This document shows, in pieces, positions 5,985 to 14,015 of a stretch of 26,140 bases of DNA (position 1 is its first letter; the number at the start of each line of letters is the position of its first letter). Below the pieces are notes generated by a model. It ran no database searches. It saw nothing but the letters and a program-made list of their open reading frames with translations, and had not been told where the DNA came from. The stretch comes from a virus: the IMG/VR virus record IMGVR_UViG_3300025286_000122, positions 1-26,140 of that record, one strand, 5' to 3'. A program made the translations under genes and the position numbers.

Positions 5985-7873
5985 TACAATTGATCCAGTA
6001 CGACCCTGGTTACTCCACGTTCATCGTGGCCTGTGCGCTCTATCGTCGCAGGCGAAATGATGTCGCAATAGTAGTTACGAGTATTCCCTGCGTCATCTCG
6101 GAAGGTGAACTCTTGTCCTAGGTTTGACTCGATTGCCGCCCTGAGATTCACTCGCTGCTCAAGGGGGCTTACGCCATGTGAGTAGTCGTCCAGGTCAAGC
6201 TCTATGCTGAACCTATACCGCGGCGTCAGCTTCTTGCGGTACTCTAGCGTCATAGAGCGCACGTCTGGAGATAGCGTGTTTACCGTACCGTTCGCCATGT
6301 CGGTTCGGAACCGAATAGAGCGAAACTCAACACCAGTGGCTCCCGTAGTTACTCCTGCCGTAGTGTTGGGAAACGTGTAGACAGATGTCCCATCACTAGA
6401 GATTGCCGAGAGGCTACTCCAGGTGGAGTCGTCACCGTTGAGGCCGAAGTACGGCGTCACGGTCTCGTTGGAAGAGGTGTCCGCCGCCTCGACCAGCAAC
6501 CTCACAGCCAGCTTGTCTATCTCGGCTTGACCAGCATCGAACCATGGAAACTCGTCTCGGGAGGAGTCCGCATACTCCCGATCTGATATCTCAGCTGGGT
6601 TTAGCACGTCAACTGGAAGGTCCATGTGGTGAACGCGCTCGTTCTGAGCCCACCATAGCCTGTACTCGTTGAGCGAGTTCGAGACCAGTGCATAGGTAAT
6701 CGCCTGCTCCGTGGTCCCACTCTCCCACAACACCTGCCAGCCCACGGTGTCCCAACCCAGTATCAACGACTGTCCCACAGTGAGGTTCATAACCGAGGTG
6801 CCGTGCGAGGCCATGCCAGAGGAGACGAAGACATTGAAGGTCTCTGCACCAGCTGCCGTGTTGTCGATCAGGGCGATAAGGTCGTTATGGCTTTTTACCA
6901 GCTTAATTATTTTTCCGCGCTTGGCCGCTGGCAACCCCTGATCGCGGTCGGGGCCTACAATAGAGATTACGGCACCGCCTCCACCTATTGAATACCTATA
7001 AATTCCTAGACCCGCAGGAACGTAGGTTGCGTCCCTGAAACGCTCAACCCCAGCACCTGCATCGTCATGGAACGGCAGTTCGAGTTCGGTCTTAACAAAC
7101 TGGTTGTTGCCTGCGTCGTGTGCGAACAATCCAACCTTGGTAGAGGCATAGAGAATGTGGTTCCCGAAGGCGTCACGTCCTACAAACAAGTCCTGAACGT
7201 AGTCATTGGGCAGTGGCAACTGGGCATCGTCTGTCCATGCACTGCTGGTGGGATTGAAGGCCCAGCGTAGCTGGCCGGTAGCGTCGATACCCCAGAGCCT
7301 ATCGTCCCAGCACTCGATGAACCGCATATCCTCTGTTCTATCGGTGGGCCAATCGCTGCCATTTGTGGTATAGGAATACCCTCCAGAGTGAGCAAAGACC
7401 ATGTATACCGTGCCACCCAGGCGACAGGTGATCGCGTCCCTGGCGACAGCCGGCAGTGTATGGACCTCGGTCCAGGTATCGGGCGCATAGCTCCGCAAAG
7501 ACGTGCCGAACGCTGCATATATAGTGAGGGCGAGTTCGGCCATGGCCCCTACAGTGAAGACACCAGAGACCCCGGAGGCGGCCGTTGTGGTCACACGATC
7601 AGGTAGGGTCCGGTGCCCATCGACTCTTAGGTGAGAGGTTCCGTACCAGAGTCGGTTAACGTCCGCAGAGCCTTGGTGGTCTTTCTTCCCTATGCCACCC
7701 CTTGCCGAGTTCCACCGAATCTGTGAGAGACGCGACTGGGAGTCGCCCGTGATATCCCCGATTATGACCTTGCTAGGATAGCCAGAGACCGTACCCTGTA
7801 TGTCTCGGGAGGTATTGTAATAGAAGCCCCCCAAAAAGACCTCGTTGTCGCCGATCACCCTGGCGGTACTCAT
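5984..7873 (-). CDS. large tail protein, possible propeller-type nozzle/hub
   Basis: A 629-residue protein. Residues about 20-440 show repeated short strands with W, Y and D turns (YGTSHLRVDG, VYMVFAHSGGYSYTTNGSDW, LWGIDATGQLRWAF, ILYASTKVGLFAHD), a pattern of beta-propeller blades. The last 190 residues (starting near AGQAEIDKLAVRLLVEAA) form another beta domain ending in FTFRDDAGNTRNYYCDIISP. It overlaps the 100-residue gene by four bases (ATGA) and the nuclease-like gene by one, so it belongs to the tail operon. In short-tailed phages a propeller protein forms the tail nozzle, and that is my best guess. An adhesion or hub protein is the alternative. No catalytic motif is evident. Confidence 0.65.
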   Translation of the reverse strand: MSTARVIGDNEVFLGGFYYNTSRDIQGTVSGYPSKVIIGDITGDSQSRLSQIRWNSARGGIGKKDHQGSADVNRLWYGTSHLRVDGHRTLPDRVTTTAASGVSGVFTVGAMAELALTIYAAFGTSLRSYAPDTWTEVHTLPAVARDAITCRLGGTVYMVFAHSGGYSYTTNGSDWPTDRTEDMRFIECWDDRLWGIDATGQLRWAFNPTSSAWTDDAQLPLPNDYVQDLFVGRDAFGNHILYASTKVGLFAHDAGNNQFVKTELELPFHDDAGAGVERFRDATYVPAGLGIYRYSIGGGGAVISIVGPDRDQGLPAAKRGKIIKLVKSHNDLIALIDNTAAGAETFNVFVSSGMASHGTSVMNLTVGQSLILGWDTVGWQVLWESGTTEQAITYALVSNSLNEYRLWWAQNERVHHMDLPVDVLNPAEISDREYADSSRDEFPWFDAGQAEIDKLAVRLLVEAADTSSNETVTPYFGLNGDDSTWSSLSAISSDGTSVYTFPNTTAGVTTGATGVEFRSIRFRTDMANGTVNTLSPDVRSMTLEYRKKLTPRYRFSIELDLDDYSHGVSPLEQRVNLRAAIESNLGQEFTFRDDAGNTRNYYCDIISPATIERTGHDERGVTRVVLDQL

Positions 7874-8172
7874 GTCATTATCGCTATCCAGGCGACATCG
7901 TCACCGCTTGTGGCAGCGTCTATAAAAAGTAGGTTTGCTACGATTGAGCCACCCTTATCTGCAAAGTCCAACTCGATTGTGGCATCTACGCCCCCACTAG
8001 CCCCGAGGGGATATCCATTAGTAGCCGACACGTCACTTAGACCCACATACGTCAACCCTGAATTAGCCGTTGGGGCCGTGAACTTTATCCAAGCGATCTT
8101 GTCTGTCGTATTGAGGATACGAACGGCAGTGCCCGCAGACGGCACATCGACAATGTCTGAGTCGATACGCAC
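7870..8172 (-). CDS. small beta-sandwich structural protein
   Basis: A 100-residue protein composed of strands, for example AVRILNTTDKIAWIKFTAPT and LTYVGLSDVSATNGYPL, ending DDVAWIAIMT. This looks like a compact jelly-roll of the kind found in decoration or fibre-base proteins. It starts two bases after the 160-residue gene and overlaps the 629-residue gene by four. No specific family assigned; the virion role comes from composition and context. Confidence 0.6.
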   Translation of the reverse strand: MRIDSDIVDVPSAGTAVRILNTTDKIAWIKFTAPTANSGLTYVGLSDVSATNGYPLGASGGVDATIELDFADKGGSIVANLLFIDAATSGDDVAWIAIMT

Positions 8173-8174
8173 AG

Positions 8175-8657
8175 CTACACGCCCGCCACAAAGAGTTCAA
8201 GGTCACACTCAGCTGTGTCGGCAATGGCTGATATCGTTACCAGGTCACCGCTCATAGCCGTAGAGTTCACAGTGATTGCGGAACCAGCAGCAAGCATGTT
8301 ATCCACCACTCCACCAGAGTTGTCACAACCCCAGATAAAGCTTTTACCAGCATCCAGCTTTAGTATGAATTCCGTTGAGCCATCATCGGTGAACACAAGG
8401 ACAACATGATTCGTGTCGTCCTTGTTCGTGATTCTGATATACCTCACATCTGCTTCATCAAAAGTGCCAGCACCAGGGTTGGTCGCCTGAAATGAGAGAA
8501 TATTTATCTCAGACGTGGGTACAGCAACTATTCGTTGCTGTATCTCCGTGACTGATGCGATAGTAAATGCGTTCGTAGAGCCCTTATCTTGACCGTTCAG
8601 GCTGATCTCTTCAAGCAGGGTTACGACCAACGAGGCAGGGGTTATTGTAGTTCCCAT
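8175..8657 (-). CDS. beta-rich virion protein
   Basis: A 160-residue protein with LVVTLLEEISLNGQDKGSTN near the start, then TEIQQRIVAVPTSEI, VRYIRITNKDDTNHVVLVF and LKLDAGKSFIWG. I recall this combination (an LNG-x-D-x-GST segment, a 'YIRITN' strand, then 'LxAGKSF') from small structural proteins of environmental phages, including cyanophages, with no defined function. It lies directly after the 421-residue gene and before another beta-sandwich gene, so a tail or capsid-surface location is likely. Confidence 0.65.
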   Translation of the reverse strand: MGTTITPASLVVTLLEEISLNGQDKGSTNAFTIASVTEIQQRIVAVPTSEINILSFQATNPGAGTFDEADVRYIRITNKDDTNHVVLVFTDDGSTEFILKLDAGKSFIWGCDNSGGVVDNMLAAGSAITVNSTAMSGDLVTISAIADTAECDLELFVAGV

Positions 8658-9923
8658 TTATGTCACCATCCTAGCGTTCACAAGCAGTGGGAACTTGTAG
8701 CTGAGGCGCTGTGCCTGGTTCAGCCAGAAAGCCCCCTGTCGAGCGTTTGCAATGCCTTTGTTCGTGCCGTCTGTCGCCCGCGTCATTAGCGCCAGCCCTG
8801 TCGTCTTGGCGATGATGTACTGATCATCAACTTCGCTCACATCGCTATCGGCTGAGAACCGGATCGGGTTGTCGCCGCCTCGAAGCTTTATGGGGGATTC
8901 CCCAATGAAGCTCACGGCCTCTCGATCAAGAACCAGGTCCCGAGCCTCTTTGTCTATATGCCACATATGATGTGGTACGGGCGTCCAGACAGCGCTCTCT
9001 TGGTCCACGGCCTCCACGTAGTCTATCCAGACGGTCTGGCTGTCGTTGTCCCCTACATCGTCCTCAAGGCCGACTGAGATAATCGCCGTATCGGTATCTG
9101 CAACGGCCAGCGCTACACGTATAGGCGTCCAAGTGTCTGCAGTTAGAGCGGGGACATCCAAAAGCTCTAAGGGTGAGCCCGAACCAGCAGTATCGTCCAA
9201 TAGCAGCTTATAGTCAGCTGCCGTTGTGGTAAAGCTGGATCGCATCCACCACTCAACGTGGGTGTACTTGGATATGTCTATCGAGGTTATGTCCCGGTAG
9301 GCCACTACGGCACCAGCAGAGACCGCACCGATAGCAATCTTGTTGGACTGACCTCGTTTTTGTAATTCAGTATCAATGCTGGTCGTGACGTTAGTGCCCT
9401 CGCTCCATTCTGAGGATGCCTCGTCTATGACTCGCGAGCGCACATATGAACGGTAGGCCAGCGAATGCACCATCTCGAAGGTGGCTGGGATATCGAAGCG
9501 AGCGGTCACGCCATCCCCGCGAAGGGTTATGTCCTCTACGGGATCGAAGGCGCGCCCTGTGACCTCAAAGATGGCTTGGTTGGCAAACCGCAGAATCTGG
9601 TTAGGGTCAAACGGCTCGGGCCATAGCTCATAGGTGTCCCCAGAGGACGTAGCAGCTAATGCAGTTGTGGTCGGCAGTACCGTCATGGTATGGACGTTGC
9701 TGGAGACCGTGCTTGAGACCACACGTCGTATACGACCGTCGTTGGTTCCCGAGGTGTAAACGATCCACTTGCCCGCATGTTCGCCAGACCCGCCAGGAAT
9801 GGAGCCGTCTACAACCTCGTTGGCCGTAGACTCGGCAGCGGTCATGGTCGACGTGATCGTCCCTAGGTTGGAGCCTATGGCTGTCCGTATCTCCTCGTAT
9901 GTCAACTGTTGCGTGACTGGCAT
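8658..9923 (-). CDS. probable connector/tail adaptor protein with inserted jelly-roll
   Basis: A 421-residue protein. Residues 1-160 begin LTYEEIRTAIGSNLGTI, have a small barrel region (KWIVYTSGTNDGRIRRVVSS), and continue FDPNQILRFANQAIFEVTGR and LRGDGVTARFDIPATFEMVH. The helix followed by 'RFDIP' resembles adaptor-type proteins placed after capsid genes in environmental phages. Residues about 165-307 look like an inserted carbohydrate-binding-type jelly-roll (HVEWWMRSSF, YKLLLDD, WTPIRVALAV, VWIDYVEAV). The C-terminus returns to the first domain type (FWLNQAQRLSYKFPLLVNAR). It is the first gene after the terminator at 9959-9985, so it may head its own transcript. A head-tail connector or tail-tube role is inferred. 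Confidence 0.6.
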   Translation of the reverse strand: MPVTQQLTYEEIRTAIGSNLGTITSTMTAAESTANEVVDGSIPGGSGEHAGKWIVYTSGTNDGRIRRVVSSTVSSNVHTMTVLPTTTALAATSSGDTYELWPEPFDPNQILRFANQAIFEVTGRAFDPVEDITLRGDGVTARFDIPATFEMVHSLAYRSYVRSRVIDEASSEWSEGTNVTTSIDTELQKRGQSNKIAIGAVSAGAVVAYRDITSIDISKYTHVEWWMRSSFTTTAADYKLLLDDTAGSGSPLELLDVPALTADTWTPIRVALAVADTDTAIISVGLEDDVGDNDSQTVWIDYVEAVDQESAVWTPVPHHMWHIDKEARDLVLDREAVSFIGESPIKLRGGDNPIRFSADSDVSEVDDQYIIAKTTGLALMTRATDGTNKGIANARQGAFWLNQAQRLSYKFPLLVNARMVT

Positions 9924-9958
9924 AGCAATCCCTACCCTTTGCCCCCCTTTAAACTAAG

Positions 9959-9985
9959 GGGCCTGGGCCAATGTAGCCCAGGCCC
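9959..9985 (-). terminator. intrinsic terminator between capsid and tail operons
   Basis: Bases 9959-9968 pair perfectly with 9976-9985 around a 7-base loop. On the minus strand the stem is followed by CCTTAGTTTAAA, and on the plus strand by TTTTT at 9986-9990, so it is potentially bidirectional. It lies between the end of the gene at 10061 and the start at 9923. The gap 9986-10060 holds no gene I can support, only a six-codon frame (MPKPKK). Confidence 0.75.
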
Positions 9986-10060
9986 TTTTTGGCAACGCTA
10001 TTTTTCTTTGGCCTCTTCTATTTCTTAGGCTTGGGCATATTGCCGTGTGGTCTAGAACTA

Positions 10061-10636
10061 TTACCGTGAGCTGGCATTACGAAAGTACGCTGTTCCTTCA
10101 TCGTCCACCACGACCTCGCCACGGTGGAAGATATGTGCATCGAACTGGTCGCCTAGGTCAACTGAACCCGAAAACCAGTTCAGGTTGATCACTCCCTTGT
10201 AGTTTTCCACGAACCATAGTCTGTCAGGGTCGCCACAGGCACATGACCCCTCGTGTCGAAGACGCCAGTTCCGCTGCTCCCTGAAGTAGCAACACCGCCA
10301 TGTATGAACACCGAGCGGCATGTCCGCGTAGTTCTTGCCAGTTGCGTCTACTGCCTTGCCCGTAAAGACCGGACATGAGGACTCAGGAATCGAGTCGACA
10401 AGGTTAGGCTCATCTCCGAGGTATGTGTAGGCAGTGCCATTTTGCAGCACCAGCTTGCACTTGAACGTGAGGTGTCCACGGTCTGAGTCGGCCTCTAGCA
10501 CCTCGACCTGACCCGCTGCTCGGGAGCACGGGTACTGTTCTCCCTCAGAGCGGAAACGGAACAGCCCAGTCTTACGACCGAACGAGAAGTCCCACTCACG
10601 TAGGTCAGCGGGCGGTGTTTCAGTTGCTATGGTCAT
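10061..10636 (-). CDS. hypothetical protein, Cys-containing, 191 aa
   Basis: A 191-residue protein of mixed strands and loops: FSFGRKTGLFRFRSEGEQYP near the N-terminus, FKCKLVLQNGTAYTYLGD in the middle, then WRCCYFREQRNW and CACGDPDRLWFVENYKG, ending in an acidic strand. Cysteines at about 38, 60, 89, 114-115, 132 and 134 could bind metal, but the spacing fits no family I know. It overlaps the 79-residue gene by 17 bases. It is the last gene before the terminator at 9959-9985, so it closes the capsid transcript. Virion or accessory role unknown. Confidence 0.6.
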   Translation of the reverse strand: MTIATETPPADLREWDFSFGRKTGLFRFRSEGEQYPCSRAAGQVEVLEADSDRGHLTFKCKLVLQNGTAYTYLGDEPNLVDSIPESSCPVFTGKAVDATGKNYADMPLGVHTWRCCYFREQRNWRLRHEGSCACGDPDRLWFVENYKGVINLNWFSGSVDLGDQFDAHIFHRGEVVVDDEGTAYFRNASSR

Positions 10637-10859
10637 GTTGAGCGATCGTAGCCACCATGCCGTAGGCGATGCTGTCGTTGTGCGTTGACGTTGTGGTACT
10701 CGCCGAACTCTGCCCGTTGGTCAGTGGATACCACTCGTGAGTATATGTTGGCTGGTGAGTACCCCACTCACGGCTGCAATCATTACACCACACTACGCCA
10801 CAGGTATAGCATAGCTTGAAGATGTGGTCATCGTCGCTGTGCTTGTGGGGGCTAGGCAT
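10620..10859 (-). CDS. small four-cysteine (zinc-binding) protein
   Basis: A 79-residue protein with a His/Asp-rich start (SPHKHSDDDH), Cys17-x2-Cys20, Cys25-x2-Cys28 and nearby His35. The tight CxxC-x4-CxxC pattern suggests one zinc site. The C-terminal half is Ser/Thr/His-rich and probably flexible. It overlaps the genes on both sides (by 8 and 17 bases), so all three are translated together. No family assigned. Confidence 0.6.
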   Translation of the reverse strand: MPSPHKHSDDDHIFKLCYTCGVVWCNDCSREWGTHQPTYTHEWYPLTNGQSSASTTTSTHNDSIAYGMVATIAQHDHSN

Positions 10860-11142
10860 TGGCCGGCACCTTCTCCTTGGAGGAGTTGTTGTTGGACGGC
10901 GCGTCCTTTGCAGCCGGCGGCGCAGGGAGTATTTCGTAGTCGGTATCGCTAACGCTGATTCTGTCGAGGGTCAAGTCACCGTCCTTTAGCTGCTGGATAA
11001 TGCTAAGGAACTTGGCCCTCTCCTGGTGATACATTCGTTGTAAGGCCATCTGGACGGCCTTCTGTCGGACCTGGTCATCCTCCTGAAGAAGCAGGTTCAT
11101 GTCCTCGGGCGTGACCGTTATATTGATATTCGGTAATGGCAT
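10852..11142 (-). CDS. small helical protein, unknown function
   Basis: A 96-residue protein: a short strand (PNINITVTPED), then a long amphipathic helix (NLLLQEDDQVRQKAVQMALQ and following) that could form a coiled coil, then a disordered Pro/Ala/Ser/Asn-rich tail with KDAPSNNNSSKEK. AAGGACGGGGT precedes the ATG. It lies nine bases after the zinc-finger protein gene. A chaperone-like or assembly role is possible; nothing specific is recognised. Confidence 0.55.
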   Translation of the reverse strand: MPLPNINITVTPEDMNLLLQEDDQVRQKAVQMALQRMYHQERAKFLSIIQQLKDGDLTLDRISVSDTDYEILPAPPAAKDAPSNNNSSKEKVPANA

Positions 11143-11151
11143 ACCCCGTCC

Positions 11152-11898
11152 TTACGAATGCGCCGAAGCGATATGCCGTTTCAGGGCAGCCTTGCGACTC
11201 GGGCTTTTCGTAGCCGTGGAGGCCCAATCGCACAGCTCGCACTGCCCGCTACGAGGAACTGGGGTAAAAACTAGGTCCTGTACCGGTATCACATTGTCGG
11301 GTGGGGGGATATCGGTGCTGGGAACAATGGTCACAGCACTCGGAGGTTGTTCCAGAATCCCCTGTACTGACACTGCACGAATCATGGCCTGTTGGGCATC
11401 GCGGTCCTCTTTGCGCTCACGGGACTCACGCTCCGCCTCAACGGCCCGCCACTCGTCGCGGTGTCGGTTTCGCGCATGGTTATCGGCCTGGTACTGGTTG
11501 GGCATAGTGGCCTTTTTACAGGTCTTGAAGCCCATACGGTCATAGTGTGCCCGGTCAGGCTGGTCTTTGTGGAGAAAGCACTTGAAGTTGCCACGCCAGG
11601 GCGGCTCTGACGGCTTAATACGGGTGAAGACCAGCGAGCCATCATCTCGCTTTGCCTCAAGCTGAGTGAACAGCATGTTGTGGTTCACCACTGAGGGCTC
11701 GCGGGTTATCGTGTCGTATAGTATAGTGTGGCCGGCAGACAAGAGGTCACTAACCACTGACCCAGGCACCCCGTTAGGCATAGTCTCCGACGGCGGCCCT
11801 GGGTTACGCACACGATCCCCCACCTGGAAGTCCCCAGGCTCTTCCTGTACGGCCTCCGTATCCGCGATTAATGTCGCAATAGGGTCTTTCGTAGTCAT
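11152..11898 (-). CDS. protein with two zinc-finger-like motifs
   Basis: A 248-residue protein. The N-terminal half includes a possible small barrel (FQVGDRVRNPGPPSETMPNG). The middle holds Cys107 and His110 (FKCFLH), Cys127, then His141-x4-His146, followed by a strongly charged helix (EAERESRERKEDRDAQQ). A Pro-rich linker leads to a C-terminal finger with Cys220-x2-Cys223 and His242-x4-His247, spaced more widely than in classical C2H2 fingers (18 residues instead of about 12). C2H2-like fingers are uncommon in phage structural operons. The start overlaps the previous stop (TGATG). A nucleic-acid or protein-bridging role is plausible but unproven. Confidence 0.6.
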   Translation of the reverse strand: MTTKDPIATLIADTEAVQEEPGDFQVGDRVRNPGPPSETMPNGVPGSVVSDLLSAGHTILYDTITREPSVVNHNMLFTQLEAKRDDGSLVFTRIKPSEPPWRGNFKCFLHKDQPDRAHYDRMGFKTCKKATMPNQYQADNHARNRHRDEWRAVEAERESRERKEDRDAQQAMIRAVSVQGILEQPPSAVTIVPSTDIPPPDNVIPVQDLVFTPVPRSGQCELCDWASTATKSPSRKAALKRHIASAHS

Positions 11899-12356
11899 CA
11901 GCCCCTCTCCACTTTACAGAATGGGCCAAAGTGAGACTGGTGCCTCATAATACGTGCCTCCTCGTCTATCTGGTCGTGATACCCCTCTATCAGGTTGGGA
12001 ATCTCCCGTTGGTACTGTTGCATGGTCAACCACTGGCGGAAGTCGTCTGCATAGTCCCTGAGCGCAGCCACGGTCTCCTGCCACTCTGAACGAGGTTTGC
12101 CAGGATCGCCGCCTGGAATATCTAACTCTGAGGCAAGGAACAACTCCGCTGGCCCCATGTCCTCCATGTACTTAGCCAGGGCGTCGTTACGCAGGACAAA
12201 GATGGTCTGATAGCGATGGAAGCCCTGGTAATCAGGGCGATTCTCGTTACGCTCTATCAGCAGCAACGCCTTTTCATCTGGGAAAATTTCTCGGGTCTTC
12301 GGCCAGACCGTATGCCCAACCTGTTGGGGTTGAAGGCTTAGCCCAGCTTCGATCAT
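11898..12356 (-). CDS. hypothetical protein, 152 aa
   Basis: A 152-residue mixed alpha/beta protein. It has a strand-rich first half (KALLLIERNENRPDYQGFHR, QTIFVLRNDAL) and a helical second half with many charged residues (SEWQETVAALRDYADDFRQW and later IEGYHDQIDEEARIMRHQ). Its ATG overlaps the stop of the 124-residue gene (ATGA). Encoded in the capsid operon, it may be a minor virion or assembly protein. No family recognised. Confidence 0.6.
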   Translation of the reverse strand: MIEAGLSLQPQQVGHTVWPKTREIFPDEKALLLIERNENRPDYQGFHRYQTIFVLRNDALAKYMEDMGPAELFLASELDIPGGDPGKPRSEWQETVAALRDYADDFRQWLTMQQYQREIPNLIEGYHDQIDEEARIMRHQSHFGPFCKVERG

Positions 12357-12727
12357 TGCATGTCCATGAGGTAAACGACAACAGTACGATCGGCACCCTG
12401 GTTCACGTCAGCTTCAGAGGACGTGTTGGTCGAAGCAATACGACCATCACCGGGCCCGGTAATCATAATGTCTGCCTGATTAGCGTCACCGCCTATTAGA
12501 TGCAACTCAGAAGTGCCCGTGGCAATGCCTGTGAGCTTGTATAGCGCCCCGGCACGGTCCACCACCTTCACATAGGTGCCTGAAGGCTCCTCGATCTCGA
12601 AGCTCACATCTCCGGCAGTCCAAGTTCCGGGCGTTGTAACGCCGATAACCCTACGTGCCTGAAAGGAAAAGGCAGTGGATGTAGCGGCGCCAGACGAAAT
12701 GGTAAGCGAAATTCGGTGGATAGCCAT
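12353..12727 (-). CDS. beta-rich decoration-like protein
   Basis: A 124-residue protein made of strands and Gly/Thr/Ser turns: HRISLTISSGAATSTAFSF, GDVSFEIEEPSGTYVKVVD and DRTVVVYLMDMQ at the end. Composition and position after the capsid and the two other beta-rich genes suggest a capsid decoration or tail-surface protein. It starts 15 bases after the 152-residue beta-rich gene ends and overlaps the next gene by four. Confidence 0.6.
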   Translation of the reverse strand: MAIHRISLTISSGAATSTAFSFQARRVIGVTTPGTWTAGDVSFEIEEPSGTYVKVVDRAGALYKLTGIATGTSELHLIGGDANQADIMITGPGDGRIASTNTSSEADVNQGADRTVVVYLMDMQ

Positions 12728-12742
12728 CTAACCCTCCACCGC

Positions 12743-13201
12743 CTACGAAGACGCTCCCTTGATTACTGCGAAGTTTATTACGATGGCCTCACTAAGAGAG
12801 CCACCGCTAACATTTTTGACGCTTACCTCAAAGGTCCCCGATCCTATTTCTGTAGCCTGCACAACATATGCCCCCATTGTGCCAGCAGACCCGTGATTAA
12901 CAATAACCACATCTGTGGCCGCAACATTGGTGTTGGTCGCGACAAACGATATTTCGGTGTCATCACCTAATGCGGCACCATTCATGGTGATCTGACCGGA
13001 GTTAGTGCTAAGAGTTACCCCTGTGCTTTTATTTGAAGACTGGGTAACTGTGCCGCCATCCTGAATGTCTACCGTACCGGCTGTAATAGCCAGGTCCCCA
13101 CTCGCACTTATATGACCTACGCGAGTACCCCGATAGTAGAAGTTTAATCGGGTATTATCCGGGTCGTAATGCCAACCGGTATGAGTTGCTGAAACAGCCA
13201 T
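12743..13201 (-). CDS. beta-rich virion protein of a common phage type
   Basis: A 152-residue protein. Residues 1-50 look like a short fibre repeat (YYRGTRVGHISASGDLAITAG). Residues 50-152 contain TQSSNKSTGVTLSTNSGQIT, then ATDVVIVNHGS and GSLSEAIVINFAVIKG. This order (SKSTGVTL..GQITM..ATDxVxVN..GSLSEAxVxxFAVIK) is a domain I recall from many phage virion proteins and fibres. It lies 41 bases downstream of the lectin-like protein. The short gap between them (13202-13242) contains no recognisable signal beyond a ribosome binding site. Confidence 0.65.
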   Translation of the reverse strand: MAVSATHTGWHYDPDNTRLNFYYRGTRVGHISASGDLAITAGTVDIQDGGTVTQSSNKSTGVTLSTNSGQITMNGAALGDDTEISFVATNTNVAATDVVIVNHGSAGTMGAYVVQATEIGSGTFEVSVKNVSGGSLSEAIVINFAVIKGASS

Positions 13202-13242
13202 TTCTTACTCCCTAGCTGCAAGGGCAGCACCTGATAGGGTGA

Positions 13243-13980
13243 TTATACAGTCCAATCGCGTGTGCCTTTAGCCGCAACATAGTCAACTTGGAGCTCCTCG
13301 TTAGCGGAACTGCGGTTCTCTATCATCAGCACTGCGAAGACGAGATCAGTGGCCGTGAGGCCGGTCTGTCCCGAGGCCACAAGCTCCTCGTCGTGCCAGA
13401 CCTCACCGAAGCCCGAGGGGTACAAATTGACCCGCACGATGTCGTACTCGTCTGCGACCATCGCGTCACTTGCATCAGTGCCATTGGCTCCATAGTTGTC
13501 GCTACCCGACACCGCACCGCCGTCACCGCAGACAGCCTTCCAGGCGTTGGTTGTCGCGTCCGGGTCCCATACCAGCCCCAGCATTCCACCAGAACCGTTA
13601 TATGACATGGTAGCCGTGGCAAACTCAGCAGGCATCACCGGCGTTCCCAACGCCATCGTCTCAGAGAACCCGGCGTATACCGCCTGCCTTGTGATAACCG
13701 TTGGGCACTTGAATCGCGCCTCAAAGCTGACCGGCCCCTTGGACGGGTCAAACTTGCCCGCAATAAGGCAGACATTGTCGTTGTCGCCGGTATCGGTGGT
13801 GAACTGTATGACCCCACCGCTCTCATCGACAATCTCCGCCACTGTTCCCTCATTGACACCTATGAAAGACCATCCCTGGCCGCCAGGTAAGTCGTTTACT
13901 CCGGCTACGACGGTAACGTCGCTCCCAAGAGCAGTGAAGTCGTTGAAAGCCCTGATTTCACCAAAAGAACCCTGTGGCAT
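13243..13980 (-). CDS. lectin-like beta-sandwich virion protein
   Basis: A 245-residue protein with the features of a concanavalin-type jelly-roll: GWSFIGVNEGTV, a CLIAGKFDPSKGPVSFEARF strand pair, YAGFSETMALG, MLGLVWDPDATTNAWKAVC and YDIVRVNLYPSGFGEVWHDE, ending VDYVAAKGTRDW. Encoded directly after the major capsid gene with GAGGAGGCATTAAA before the start. A capsid surface protein that binds glycans is plausible. The alternative is a beta-rich decoration protein with no sugar binding. No catalytic residues are apparent. Confidence 0.6.
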   Translation of the reverse strand: MPQGSFGEIRAFNDFTALGSDVTVVAGVNDLPGGQGWSFIGVNEGTVAEIVDESGGVIQFTTDTGDNDNVCLIAGKFDPSKGPVSFEARFKCPTVITRQAVYAGFSETMALGTPVMPAEFATATMSYNGSGGMLGLVWDPDATTNAWKAVCGDGGAVSGSDNYGANGTDASDAMVADEYDIVRVNLYPSGFGEVWHDEELVASGQTGLTATDLVFAVLMIENRSSANEELQVDYVAAKGTRDWTV

Positions 13981-14015
13981 TTTAATGCCTCCTCTCTATC
14001 TTCCTTACTAAATTA

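Noticed and set aside
10012-10035. Six-codon MPKPKK frame after the 191-residue gene
   Set aside because: No ribosome binding site; too short to support.
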